Numbered from the stretch's first letter, positions 15,736 to 24,384 are shown. The stretch: DNA of 26,869 bases from Bacillus_BD sp963708895 (GCA_963708895.1 CAVPUE010000011.1:1-26869), one strand, 5' to 3'. The notes: a model not told the origin generated them from the letters alone. Translations and numbers: made by a program.

Positions 15736-16929
15736 TCAGTTGGCGGTCTTCTCATCAAGGACAAATAGTATGCCTAATTTATACGGGTCGCCTTCATAAA
15801 GTGCTCTTTGTACGTAACGAATTTGATCATTCACATCCACGACTTCAAGCTTGCAGTGGGCACGATTGATTTCCAATGCATCGTAAAACGAATCCTCGCT
15901 ATTTACGTGAATTCCATTTACCTTCGTAATGACCTCACCTATTCCTAGCCCCATTTTTTCAGCGGGTGTATCAGGAATAACGCCAAGAATCATGACCCCT
16001 TTTTGTTTTCTTGAAAAATAGAGAGGACTATTCTCCTCTTTTAAACGAAGACGCATCGATAGTAACTCTCTAGCAATCATCGCAAGCGCTACGACAACAA
16101 TCGAAGCAAGTGGAACCCAATAGCCAACAACTGACAGAACGGTCAGAATGATTCCTAGGTTAATGACCTTTTTTCCAAATTGCTTTAGCACTACAGCTGG
16201 TAATGCGCTGTAGATTTGCTGGTAAAAACCAATTGCAAAGGGTACAACTAAAATGGAATACGTTTCACTGCCAATCGAAAAGACTGGCCACCATGAGAAT
16301 GGAGCTGAAATCGCATCGCCAGGAATAAGCAAAAACACCGGTAGCATCCATACGCGACTTACCTCATGAATCCCAACTCTTAAGCCACGTTTACTTATGA
16401 TAATCTTCGGGGATGTGCCTTTTATACCATTTTTAGAAATAAAAATCCCTTCCGCAATCACGATTAAACCTAGCAGAACGGCCATCGGAGGAAGAAGATT
16501 AATATTCCACTCTGGTGTCCCGCTTTCGACTAGTGGGAAAGCCCATTCTTTACTAAGGAAGAAAAGTGTCGCAAAGAAGGCTAAACCGACCGTATAGACT
16601 GGCGCTAACCAGCGCATTTTTGTTGTCAAACTTAAAATGAACGTAAACAGTGCGACGAAAATAATCATTTCAATTGGAATGACTACGCCTATCACGATCA
16701 TTACTATCGAAAGAATCAATCCGAGAATCAGTCCCAACGGAAGAACTTGTCTCACTTCATAATAAGCATTTTCCGCCCGAACGTGGAAATCATGCCGCTC
16801 ACGCTTTACTCTTGCAATCCCTAACAAAGCTGCAAGAATAAAAACATAATAAAACATAGGATGAAGAAATAATCTTCCCAATCCTCTCAATAACTCATAA
16901 ACCCATTCAAGAGTCAAACCTGCCACCAA
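15736..16929 (-). CDS. minJ: Cell-division topological determinant MinJ (membrane protein with PDZ domain)
   Basis: In Bacillus, MinJ links DivIVA to MinD at poles and septa and helps prevent a second septum. The 397-residue product equals the B. subtilis MinJ (YvjD) length. It has an N-terminal stretch FLHPMFYYVFILAALLGI followed by VKRERHDFHVRAENAY, which resembles the MinJ start, then several membrane segments (about residues 60-300) and a C-terminal PDZ domain (~305-390, GVMILGVIPDTPAEKMGLGIGEVITKVNG). The order ctpB-minJ matches B. subtilis, and swrA is not seen. The start is uncertain: TTG 16929 abuts the AGAGG site, GTG 16926 lies three bases from it and TTG 16917 twelve; no ATG is suitable. 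It is convergent with the M20 gene. No lesion is seen. Confidence 0.88.
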   Translation of the reverse strand: MVAGLTLEWVYELLRGLGRLFLHPMFYYVFILAALLGIARVKRERHDFHVRAENAYYEVRQVLPLGLILGLILSIVMIVIGVVIPIEMIIFVALFTFILSLTTKMRWLAPVYTVGLAFFATLFFLSKEWAFPLVESGTPEWNINLLPPMAVLLGLIVIAEGIFISKNGIKGTSPKIIISKRGLRVGIHEVSRVWMLPVFLLIPGDAISAPFSWWPVFSIGSETYSILVVPFAIGFYQQIYSALPAVVLKQFGKKVINLGIILTVLSVVGYWVPLASIVVVALAMIARELLSMRLRLKEENSPLYFSRKQKGVMILGVIPDTPAEKMGLGIGEVITKVNGIHVNSEDSFYDALEINRAHCKLEVVDVNDQIRYVQRALYEGDPYKLGILFVLDEKTAN

Positions 16930-17136
16930 CCTCTATCCGTCAATTTCATTCCTAATCTCTTATTCAATAGGCTCCGTTAAACATTCGTGTTGATGTAATA
17001 ATCGCCATTAGTACAATACTTAATGAATGGCTAATTATCAACATTAACACTGCCAGTCAATAAATCTATTAAGATTATTCTATCAAATTAACGGTGGTCA
17101 GTAAACGAAGTATTCGACGAGATTCGATTAAGATAG

Positions 17137-17186
17137 ACTAAAGTCTTGCACACGAAGATTTCTCCGTGTGCTGGACTTTAGTTTTT
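17137..17186. terminator. Hairpin terminator at the end of ctpB
   Basis: ACTAAAGTC-TT-GCACACG pairs with CGTGTGCTGGACTTTAGT. The ctpB stop codon lies in the right arm. The T-run (TTTTT) is on the plus strand; the minus-strand tail is only T-rich, so termination of ctpB itself may be partial. Confidence 0.6.
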
Positions 17187-18645
17187 CCCGGCGACATATT
17201 TAATCGCTGCTTGCAATTGGATATCCTTTTCTTCTTTTTTCAATTCATTGATGACGGCTTGTTCTAGCTTTGCTGCTGTTTGTTCATCGATTTTTCCATC
17301 CATCTTCAACTGATTTTCCTGCTGAAAGGCTTTTACTGTTATTTCCGTGCTTTCACTGAAATATCCGTCCGTTCTACCTGGTTCATAGCCAAGTCCTTTG
17401 AGGATAATCTGAGCATTTTTCACCTGTTCATTATTCATATCCTTCTCTAATGGCTCCTCTAGCTGAATTGGGTGAGTATGAAAAAGATCGGTCTGCTTCA
17501 CTTCTATCGTTGGATGAATTCCCTTTTTATGAATCCAATTACCATCCGGGGTCAGCCATTTAAAAAGGGTTAATTTAATATTGCTGCCATCTCCCATTGG
17601 AACTGCTTGCTGCACTGTTCCTTTGCCAAAAGTCTTTTCACCAATTAACGTATATTCTTCAGATTCTTTTAACGCTCCTGCTAATATTTCCGATGCCGAT
17701 GCACTTCCTTTATCAATTAGAACAGCGACAGGATACGGTTTATCCTTTTTTAAGGATGTATAAAATTTATCTCGTTCACCGTTTCGCTTTTCAATTTGCA
17801 TATAGGGCTTCTCATTTGAAACAAACTGTTTCAAAATATCCTCGACACTTTCTAATAGTCCACCAGGGTTTCCACGTACATCAATGACCAACCCTTCAAT
17901 ATCCCTTTTCTCTAACGCTTTTAATTCTTTGTTAAATTCAGAGGCCGTTTCCTTTGAAAATTGAGTGATTTCTATATAACCGATTGATTTACCATATTCT
18001 TCTTTGATATCTGAGTGAACTGTAATTTGCGGAATTTCATCACGCTTGACGTTGACTGGAAATCGGCTCCTTTACCCCTTGTCTCGCTAATTCTAGCTTG
18101 ACAATCGTTCCTTTCTTTCCACGAATTTTGACGGTTGTTTCATATAAATCAAGTCCTTCAATGCTTTCACCATTTATCTTTAAAATTTGATCATTTGGCT
18201 TAATGCCAGCTTTTTCTGCTGGGGAATCTTTTAATGGTGACACAATCTTAATCTTCCCCTCTACGACACTGATTTCTGCGCCAATTCCTTCAAAAGAGGC
18301 ATCTAATGCCTGATTAAATTGTTCCGCCTTTTCCTTATTCATATAAACGGAGTACGGATCATCCAATGTCGTGAGCATTCCCTGAATAGCACCTTCAATC
18401 AGTTGCCCTTCTTCAACTTCCTCTACATAATTTCCTTGTATCAGCTTGTAGGCTTGGGCGACTTTTTCCATACTTTTTTCATTTAGCGATTGGTCTGGTT
18501 CTGCTTCTGTTTGGTCCTTCTCAGAGGCTTCTGCCGCTTCTTTCTGATCTGTTGACAACCATGTCGTTACTGCATAGGAACCACCAGCTCCGGTTAGTAA
18601 AGAACCTGTCATCAGCAATGCTAGCCATTTTCGGTTCATCCTCAT
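17178..18645 (-). pseudogene. ctpB: S41 carboxy-terminal processing protease CtpB (one frameshift in this sequence)
   Basis: CtpB is a secreted, membrane-tethered serine protease; in B. subtilis it cleaves SpoIVFA to trigger sigma-K activation during sporulation. Two frames join to about 488 residues (B. subtilis CtpB 480). In order: N-terminal membrane anchor (WLALLMTGSLLTGAGGSYA), CTP N-domain, PDZ (GIGAEISVVEGKIKIVSPL, GIKPNDQILKING), S41 core with catalytic Ser in KGSASASEILAGAL and Lys in GEKTFGKGTVQ, and a C-terminal peptidoglycan-binding domain (LKGLGYEPGRTDGYFSEST). One extra C near 18058 breaks the frame; removing it gives KEPISVNVKRDEIPQITV. Starts 18645 and 18639 are both possible behind GGAGG and GGGAG. 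Because the protein is otherwise well preserved, a sequence error is more likely than real loss. Confidence 0.88.
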
Positions 18646-18857
18646 CTCCCTCTCTACCTCCTGCTATGAACCTTGTGAACACTTGTCCATATTTCGTCTT
18701 AATTCAATATATGAAAAAAACGGAAGTAGTTATGAGAATTTATCTATTTATACGATAAAAACATTAGCGATGATAAGTTTGAGGAGGTTTTGCTTGAAGG
18801 AGTTTCCCTGTTCTAATTGGAATGAAGGACTTCTGGTGAACGAAGTTAAAGGCATGC

Positions 18858-18885
18858 AAAAAGGAAGAGTTTCCTCTTCCTTTTA
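18858..18885 (-). terminator. Intrinsic terminator after the M23 gene
   Basis: Minus strand: AAAAGGAAGAG-GAAA-CTCTTCCTTTTT. It separates the M23 gene (stop at 18904) from ctpB, which must have its own promoter in the next 200 bases. Confidence 0.85.
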
Positions 18886-18903
18886 TTCTATCAATCTATG
18901 AAT

Positions 18904-20315
18904 TTAAATCGGAACAACACTACGTGGATTTATAGCATTCGATTTCGCACCATTCCAACGTCCGTTATGAACTTCAAAGTGTAAGTGCTGGCCTGTTCCT
19001 ATACCTGTATTACCCATATATCCGATCGTTTGTCCCTGAGATACAGTTTGCATCGAGCCAACTCCAAGGTTTCTTAAATGAGCATAAAGGGTTTCATACG
19101 TTTTTCCGTTAATGGAATGAGTAATAATAATCACATTTCCATAACCGCTCATTTGCCCAGAATAAGAAACAACCCCAGAAGCTGAAGCCACAACTGGAAC
19201 AGTACCAGCTTTCGCAATATCTACTCCATATGAAACTTCTTTGTTACCATACACAGGGTGGATTCGATATCCAAAACCAGATGTTACAACACCTTGTGTT
19301 GGTCGAATAAAGTTGCTTGAAGAAACAGGTGCGTAGATGCTGCTACCTGTTGTTACTACTAGTACTTGACTGGTACTGTTGCAGGAGCTGGTACTGGTAC
19401 TGGTTAACCAGATGTCTTTGCGGTAGCCACTTGCTGCTTTTGTTTTGCAGCTTCTTCTTCTTGCTGTCTTTTCGCTTCTGCTTGTTGTCTTTTTGCTTCA
19501 ATTCTTCTTGTTGTCTTTTCAATTCTGCTTGTCTCTGCTGTTCTAGTTCAATCGCTTTTTGAATCGCTGCATCTTGACCCTCAATCACCTTTTGTTCTTC
19601 TTCTAAGGTATATTGAACATCAACAGCTTCTGCTCTTTGTTGCTCCAGCATCGCCATCATATTATTTTGTTCTTCTTTTTGCCCATCTAACGTTGCTTTC
19701 AATGATTCTAATTCTTGTTGCATCGTTTGTAGTGATTTCAGTTCTTGTTCTACTAACGTACGTTTTTCTTCTAACTTCTGCTTATCTGCATTATGTTCTT
19801 CAATAATCGTTTGGTCTGCTTCGACAATCGTTGCGACTGCACCAATACGATCGATTAAATCTCCAAAACTATTAGCGCCAACTAATACATCTATATAGTT
19901 AATACCGCCGCCTTCTTGATAGGCTCTCGCACGATCTTTTAATAATTCATTGCGGATTTCAATGCGTTTTTCAATCTCGATGATTTCATTCTTTAACCCT
20001 TCAATTTCAACGTTTTTGTCTTCTATTTGTTGATTTTTTTCTGTGATTTTCGTATTCGTATCGTTAATTTGCGTCTCAAGTCGTTTTAATTCATTGGTTA
20101 CTTGATTTTGTTCTTCTTCAATCTCATTTATTTGTTCATTCGTTTGATTGAGCTGATTTTCAACTTCTGATTTTTTCCCTTGAAGTTCTTCACTCTTCTG
20201 ATTTAATTCATTTAGTTTGTTCAGAAGCTAGTACATTATAAGCAGGAACCCCTGCAAACATGCTGCTAATTCCAACAACTGCTGCGATAGACAATGTGAC
20301 AACTGTTTTTTTCAA
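18904..20315 (-). pseudogene. Coiled-coil M23-domain (EnvC/PcsB-like) protein, FtsEX partner candidate (several lesions in this sequence)
   Basis: This is a secreted cell-wall protein of about 470 residues. TTG 20315, ten bases after GGAGG, starts a signal peptide (KKTVVTLSIAAVVGISS) ending near LA-SEQ. A long coiled coil follows (ELNQKSEELQGKKSEVENQL onward), interrupted by the GGGINYIDVLVGANSFGDLIDR segment typical of CwlO/PcsB/EnvC N-domains. Then come a second Glu/Gln-rich helix, a Pro/Val linker and a C-terminal LytM/M23 domain (GFGYRIHPVYG to HLHFEVHNG). Breaks: extra A near 20217, a lost base near 19500, an in-frame TAA near 19406 and a lost base near 19352. The gene directly follows ftsX, and coiled-coil hydrolases of this kind are driven by FtsEX. 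The first zinc histidine of M23 is replaced (SYGVD), so it may act as an activator. Confidence 0.8.
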
Positions 20316-20421
20316 TGCGCTTACTCCTCCTGCTTGTGTGGACCTCATCCGATCATTTTTCAAAAATATCAAGATATAAAACTTATGTATATATGAAAAT
20401 TCGAAACTATCTTTAAGAATT

Positions 20422-20462
20422 CCTTAGCACCAACGTGACAAAGAGTCCATTGGTGCTTAAGG
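20422..20462 (-). terminator. Hairpin after ftsX
   Basis: Minus strand: CCTTAAGCACCAATG pairs with CGTTGGTGCTAAGG, followed by AATTCTT. The tail is weak, so it may be a partial terminator between ftsX and the M23 gene. Confidence 0.5.
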
Positions 20463-20467
20463 TTGGT

Positions 20468-21361
20468 TTAGATTTTTAAAAACTTACGTACTGACATGAC
20501 ACTTCCCCAGACCCCAATAAAGGCACCCATCAATAAGAGTACTCCAGAGATTTGGTAGATAAATGGACTGAATGGGAGTAGTTGTAGGAAATCTCCTGAA
20601 AGTTTATCTGATAAAAAGTCAAATGAGTAGTAATAAGTGATGCCGACCATAATAATTGGCAGAATCGATCCCATTACACCAAGACATAATCCTTCTAAGA
20701 AGAATGGCCAACGGATAAAACCGTTTGTGGCTCCTACTAATTTCATAATCTCAATTTCTCTTCTTCTAGCAAAAATTGTAATTTTAATCGTATTGGAAAT
20801 GAGGAACATCGCTGTAAATAAAAGTCCGATAATCAGGACAATCCCAACAATTCGACCTGTGTTTGTTACATCAAATATTTTCTCTACACTATCTTGTCCA
20901 TATTTTACCTTTGAGGCAAAGTCCATTTTCTCAATTTTCTTTGCCACAGACATCGTATCTTGTGGATCCAATGTTTTAACGATTAACACGTCATTCAGTG
21001 GGTTATCCTGCTCAAACATCAAGAAGGCTTCCCCCTCTTCACCCATGCTATCAATTAACTGAGTTAATTCATCTTCCTTCGGTGAAAACTGAACCGAATC
21101 GACTCGATCTAATTTTTCAATCCCAGCAGATAGTGCCTTTTGTTCCTCATCTGTTGCTGCGACATCAATATGGACACGAATTTCAACATCATTTTCAATG
21201 TTGTTCGCCATATGGTTTAAATTCATCATAATCACAAAAAAGACGCCTACTAAAAGGAGTGTGATCGTCACGGCACTAACAGATGCAAAGGTCATCCAGC
21301 CGTTTCTTCCTAAGCTTTTAAAGGTCTCGCGCACATGCCTTCTAATCGTTCTAGCTTTCAT
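20468..21361 (-). CDS. ftsX: Cell-division ABC transporter-like protein FtsX
   Basis: FtsX is the membrane subunit of the FtsEX complex, which passes ATP-driven movement to periplasmic or extracellular peptidoglycan hydrolases. The 297-residue product is typical of Bacillus FtsX (about 296). It has a cytoplasmic N-terminus (KARTIRRHVRETFKSLGRNGW), TM1 at about residues 22-44, a large extracellular domain (NNIENDVEIRVHIDVAATDE to KVKYGQDSVEKIF) and three C-terminal TM segments with ARRREIEIMKLVGATNGFIRWPF between TM2 and TM3, a family hallmark. ATG 21361 follows GAGGTGAT and lies inside the end of ftsE, overlapping it by 11 bases, so translation is coupled. An upstream in-frame start at 21415 lies within ftsE and was not used. 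Confidence 0.95.
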   Translation of the reverse strand: MKARTIRRHVRETFKSLGRNGWMTFASVSAVTITLLLVGVFFVIMMNLNHMANNIENDVEIRVHIDVAATDEEQKALSAGIEKLDRVDSVQFSPKEDELTQLIDSMGEEGEAFLMFEQDNPLNDVLIVKTLDPQDTMSVAKKIEKMDFASKVKYGQDSVEKIFDVTNTGRIVGIVLIIGLLFTAMFLISNTIKITIFARRREIEIMKLVGATNGFIRWPFFLEGLCLGVMGSILPIIMVGITYYYSFDFLSDKLSGDFLQLLPFSPFIYQISGVLLLMGAFIGVWGSVMSVRKFLKI

Positions 21362-22037
21362 ATCCGTAATCACCTCTCTGTTCGTCACGGACAATCTTAC
21401 CAGCCTCAATCGCAATCACTCGATGCTTGATCGTATTCACGATTTCTTTATTGTGAGTCGCCATCAACACCGTTGTTCCTCTTTTGTTGATTTCTTCCAG
21501 AATCGCCATAATATCCCAAGAAGTATCTGGATCAAGGTTTCCCGTCGGTTCATCGGCAATTACTACTTTTGGTGAATTGACAATCGACCTGGCAATCGAA
21601 ACACGCTGCTGTTCTCCACCTGATAATTCATCCGGAAACATCCGTGCTTTTGCCTTAATCCCAACCAAATCTAATGTTTCCATAACTTTCTTTTTAATTT
21701 GATCTGGATGTTCTTCGATAACTTCTAGCGCAAAGGCGACATTTTCAAAAACAGTAAGTGAAGGAAGTAACTTAAAATCTTGGAAAACGACACCTATTTG
21801 TCTTCTAATAAGAGGTATTTTACTTTCTTTTAACGTTGTTAATTCGATTCCGTTTATTTTGATGCTACCTTTTGTTGGCTTTTCCTCACGATACATCATT
21901 TTGGTAAACGTAGACTTTCCAGCACCACTTTGACCTACGATATAAACAAATTCACCCTTTTTAATGTGCACATTAATTCCATTTACTGCCATGACACCAT
22001 TCGGGTACTTTTTATAAACATCTTTCATTTCTATCAT
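21351..22037 (-). CDS. ftsE: Cell-division ATP-binding protein FtsE
   Basis: FtsE is the cytoplasmic ATPase of FtsEX. The 228-residue product has normal length. Motifs: MIEMKDVYKKYPNGVMAVNG start, Walker A GQSGAGKST (35-43), Q-loop FQDFKLLPSLTVFENVAFAL, ABC signature LSGGEQQRVSIAR, Walker B VVIADEPTGNLD and switch MATHNKEIV. ATG 22037 is chosen because it matches the family start and has a GGGTGAT site; an in-frame upstream extension to 22103 adds 22 residues with no family match. It is the first gene of ftsE-ftsX. In Bacillus, FtsEX activates CwlO for cell elongation; here the coiled-coil M23 protein next to ftsX could be the partner. Confidence 0.96.
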   Translation of the reverse strand: MIEMKDVYKKYPNGVMAVNGINVHIKKGEFVYIVGQSGAGKSTFTKMMYREEKPTKGSIKINGIELTTLKESKIPLIRRQIGVVFQDFKLLPSLTVFENVAFALEVIEEHPDQIKKKVMETLDLVGIKAKARMFPDELSGGEQQRVSIARSIVNSPKVVIADEPTGNLDPDTSWDIMAILEEINKRGTTVLMATHNKEIVNTIKHRVIAIEAGKIVRDEQRGDYGYES

Positions 22038-22131
22038 GTTATCACCCAATGCTTTTTTGTATTGAAAAAAAATAAACATCGCTGTATCGACATCATTCTG
22101 CAAAATTCTCTTTTATTCTTCCACACTTCCC

Positions 22132-22140
22132 ATTATAACA
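22132..22140 (-). promoter_or_regulatory. Extended -10 promoter candidate for ftsEX
   Basis: Minus strand TGTTATAAT (TG-n-TATAAT), about 95 bases before ftsE. No good -35 was found at the right spacing. Confidence 0.5.
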
Positions 22141-22376
22141 TCAACTTTCGTCAAGAAAGCTACTATATTATTACAATTTCTTTTCAATCGTTTTTATAAT
22201 TTTCAAACTTCTTTTTCACAAACCTTGATAAATAGGGGTTTATGGCACATTTTCTGATTTTAAATTGTAAAGTTGGTAAAATATTGTTATATGATTGTAA
22301 TATTTAAATGGTTAATAGTAATGATTATGGGGATTTTTAGGTAAGAAGTTATAAGAATAAATAGGTAGATCAAAAT
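22141..22376. other. AT-rich spacer between ftsE promoter and cccB terminator
   Basis: About 235 AT-rich bases. I see no convincing gene, RNA or repeat; it may hold further upstream promoter elements of ftsEX. Confidence 0.5.
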
Positions 22377-22426
22377 AAAAAACTGACTCAACAAAAGGAA
22401 TCTATTCCTTCTGTGAGTCAGTTTTA
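22377..22426 (-). terminator. Intrinsic terminator after cccB
   Basis: Minus strand: AAAACTGACTCA pairs with TGAGTCAGTTTT, with inner pairing AAGGAAT-AG-ATTCCTT, followed by TTTTATT. Confidence 0.9.
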
Positions 22427-22429
22427 CGA

Positions 22430-22747
22430 TTATTTCTTTTCTGCTAGCCATTCTGCAACAGCTGTCGCTTCTTCACCTTGGATTAACTTAGGTGGCATCG
22501 ATCCTTTTCCTTCAATAATCGTTTGCTCAATTTCTTCTTGAGAAAGTCTTGCCCCTACTGTACTAATATCAGGAAATGGTCCTGATCCCTCCAACTCAAC
22601 ACCATGACATTGAGAACATTTTTGTGTATACGTTTTTTCTGGGTCACCAGCTGACACCGTGTCCCCTGATGTCGCTTCATCGTTTCCCCCACAAGCAGCT
22701 AAAACCAATGATGTTCCTAGTAGCAAACCCAATAATTTACCCTTCAT
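22430..22747 (-). CDS. cccB: Cytochrome c-551 lipoprotein
   Basis: This is a small membrane-anchored c-type cytochrome on the outer face of the cytoplasmic membrane that carries electrons to terminal oxidase. The 105-residue precursor has a lipoprotein signal (MKGKLLGLLLGTSLVLAAC) with lipobox LAAC, a short acidic linker, the haem site CSQCH and an axial methionine in GSMPPKL. The mature cysteine would be diacylated. ATG 22747 is chosen: AAAGGGGG lies ten bases upstream, and an in-frame ATG at 22771 would add eight residues before the signal. The location between prfB and ftsE is the same as I recall for B. subtilis cccB. It has its own promoter candidate (22791-22799) and terminator, so it is probably a single-gene unit. 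Confidence 0.93.
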   Translation of the reverse strand: MKGKLLGLLLGTSLVLAACGGNDEATSGDTVSAGDPEKTYTQKCSQCHGVELEGSGPFPDISTVGARLSQEEIEQTIIEGKGSMPPKLIQGEEATAVAEWLAEKK

Positions 22748-22790
22748 AAAACCATTTCCCCCTTTAGTCATTACACCTTCACCCGGGAAT

Positions 22791-22799
22791 ATTATACCA
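22791..22799 (-). promoter_or_regulatory. Extended -10 promoter candidate for cccB
   Basis: Minus strand TGGTATAAT (TG-n-TATAAT), about 44 bases before the ATG at 22747. The -35 region is weak. Confidence 0.55.
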
Positions 22800-22820
22800 T
22801 ATTTGGGTGACTAGACACTG

Positions 22821-22875
22821 AAAAAGAAACGCCCTAACAAATCCTTGATATCCACTAGAGTCTCGGGCTTCTTTG
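22821..22875 (-). terminator. Weak hairpin with T-rich tail upstream of cccB
   Basis: Minus strand: AAAGAAGCCC can pair with GGGCGTTTCTTTTT around a long loop. It would block read-through into cccB from the prfB side. The loop length makes this tentative. Confidence 0.4.
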
Positions 22876-22879
22876 CAGA

Positions 22880-23077
22880 ATAATAAAGGCTGTTTTCGCA
22901 AAGTTTGTTGTTAAAATCCAAAGGCCGATTTTAACGTAGAAATAGCTATTTTGTGCATTCGTAATTTGTTTGTAGCTCTTTTCTCAAAAATAATGGCCAG
23001 TGTCAACGTGATAACAAAGTCAATCCCCTTTTCATCTCTCGAAAAGCAACAAAGTTTGAGAAAAGAGCCATAATAAA
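22880..23077 (-). mobile_element. MITE-like repeat, copy C, with perfect 8-bp target duplication
   Basis: The element proper is 22888-23069 (182 bp), inverted relative to copies A and B. The plus-strand left end GGCTGTTTTCGCAAAG and the minus-strand right end GGCTCTTTTCTCAAAC are inverted repeats matching at 20 of 23 positions. Both flanks read ATAATAAA (22880-22887 and 23070-23077), a perfect 8-bp duplication. The right duplication touches the prfB terminator. Internal hairpins are as in copies A and B. Confidence 0.88.
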
Positions 23078-23110
23078 AGACCTCTGCAAATATTTTTTTG
23101 CAAAGGCCTC
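23075..23110 (-). terminator. Intrinsic terminator after prfB
   Basis: Minus strand: GAGGCCTTTGCAAA pairs with TTTGCAGAGGTC, then TTTTATTAT. It follows the prfB stop by a few bases. Confidence 0.85.
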
Positions 23111-23117
23111 ATAATTA

Positions 23118-24219
23118 TTATGAAATTGTTGAACGAAGATATGCGTCAATAAATTCATCAATTTCGCCATCCATGACCGCACCAATATTTCCGGTCTCGG
23201 CATTTGTCCGATGGTCTTTAACCATTGAATAAGGATGAAAGACATAGGAGCGAATTTGACTTCCCCAGCCAATTTCCTTTTGTTCTCCACGGATTTCAGC
23301 TAATTGTTCTTCTTTCTTTTCAATTTCTAATTGATAGAGCTTTGATTTTAGCATTTTCATTGCCGTTTCACGGTTTTTAATTTGCGAACGTTCAGATTGA
23401 CATGTAACGACCACACCTGTAGGAATATGGGTAATTCGAACTGCTGAGTCGGTTTTATTAATATGCTGTCCACCTGCACCACTTGCACGATACGTATCCA
23501 CTTTCAAATCTTCTGTGCGAATTTCAATTTCAATATCATCATTAAATTCAGGCATGACATCACAGGAAACAAACGATGTATGACGACGTCCTGACGAATC
23601 AAACGGTGAAATACGAACAAGACGGTGTACGCCTTTTTCTGCTTTTAAATAGCCATAGGCATTATGACCTCTAATGGCTAGTGTCACACTTTTAATTCCA
23701 GCTTCATCACCTGGTAGATAATCCAGCGTCTCCACCTTAAAGCCTTTTTTCTCTGCCCAGCGTGTGTACATTCGAAGCAGCATGGAACCCCAGTCTTGTG
23801 ATTCTGTTCCACCTGCACCTGGATGCAATTCTAGTATCGCATTGTTTTTATCATATGGATCACTTAACAGGAGTTGAAGCTCAAATTGATTTAAGCGAGT
23901 TGTCAGTTCCACTAACTCGGTTTCAAGGTCACTTCGTAATTCTTCATCATCTTCTTCTTTGACTAGTTCATAGGTAAGCTCTAGATTTTCATAGGCATCA
24001 AATAATTCTTTGAATTCATTTACCTGATCTTTTAAAGCATTTGCTTCATTGATGATGCCTTGTGCTTTTTGCTGATCATTCCAAAATTCTGGCTGAAGCA
24101 TGACATCATCTAACTCAGCAATTCGTGCCTCCTTATTTTCTAAGTCAAAGAGACCCCCTAAAGTCCGCTAATTTCTTAGCTGCATTTTCTAATTCATGAC
24201 GAATTTCTGCTAATTCCAT
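23118..24219 (-). CDS. prfB: Peptide chain release factor 2 with programmed +1 frameshift
   Basis: RF2 recognises UGA and UAA stop codons and triggers peptide release. The short first frame starts at ATG 24219 (AAGGGG site) and reaches an in-frame TGA at codon 25 (24147-24145). Just before it is the classical signal AGGGGG-TCT-CTT-TGA-C, an internal Shine-Dalgarno plus slippery CUU; a +1 shift continues as LDLENKEARIAEL. The product is 366 residues. Anticodon-reading SPF (RISPFDSSGRRH) and catalytic GGQ (RASGAGGQHINKT) are both present. RF2 thereby controls its own synthesis. This break is functional and must not be grouped with the other frameshifts in the window. It follows secA, as in B. 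subtilis, and has its own terminator. Confidence 0.97.
24140..24162 (-). promoter_or_regulatory. Programmed +1 frameshift site of prfB
   Basis: Minus strand: TTAGGGGGTCTCTTTGACTT. AGGGGG pairs with the anti-Shine-Dalgarno; CUU at 24150-24148 slips forward at the UGA (24147-24145) when RF2 is scarce. Confidence 0.97.
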
Positions 24220-24354
24220 TTAATTCCCCTTCACTATTTAATTGGTAGTAAGCACTGTAAAAAACAGCTACCACTTTGACCTTTGTCATCATATGCAATA
24301 GTCATTGTCATATGAATCGCTGCATAAATCATTTGGTACGATTCTTTACGGCTG

Positions 24355-24384
24355 AAAAGGACAAAACAATTGATTTTGTCCTTT
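24355..24384 (-). terminator. Intrinsic terminator after secA
   Basis: Minus strand: AAAGGACAAAA pairs with TTTTGTCCTTTT. It lies 25 bases past the secA stop (24409). prfB may therefore need its own promoter in 24220-24354, where I saw no clear one. Confidence 0.8.

Noticed and set aside
18700..18780. A sporulation (sigma-G-like) promoter before ctpB, GTATAAA and CATAACTA on the minus strand
   Set aside because: The -10 does not match the consensus well and the spacing is short; I cannot support it by eye.
19317..19562. A plus-strand 81-residue Cys/Leu-rich frame opposite the M23 gene
   Set aside because: Its odd composition is the complement of the Glu/Gln/Lys-rich coiled-coil coding sequence.
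5266..23069. The three repeats as part of a CRISPR or conserved regulatory RNA
   Set aside because: They are far apart, in both orientations, with inverted ends and target duplications, which fits insertion of a mobile element better.
24101..24219. prfB counted as a frameshifted pseudogene or starting at 24101
   Set aside because: The in-frame TGA is preceded by the exact programmed frameshift signal, and the upstream frame has a proper start and site.
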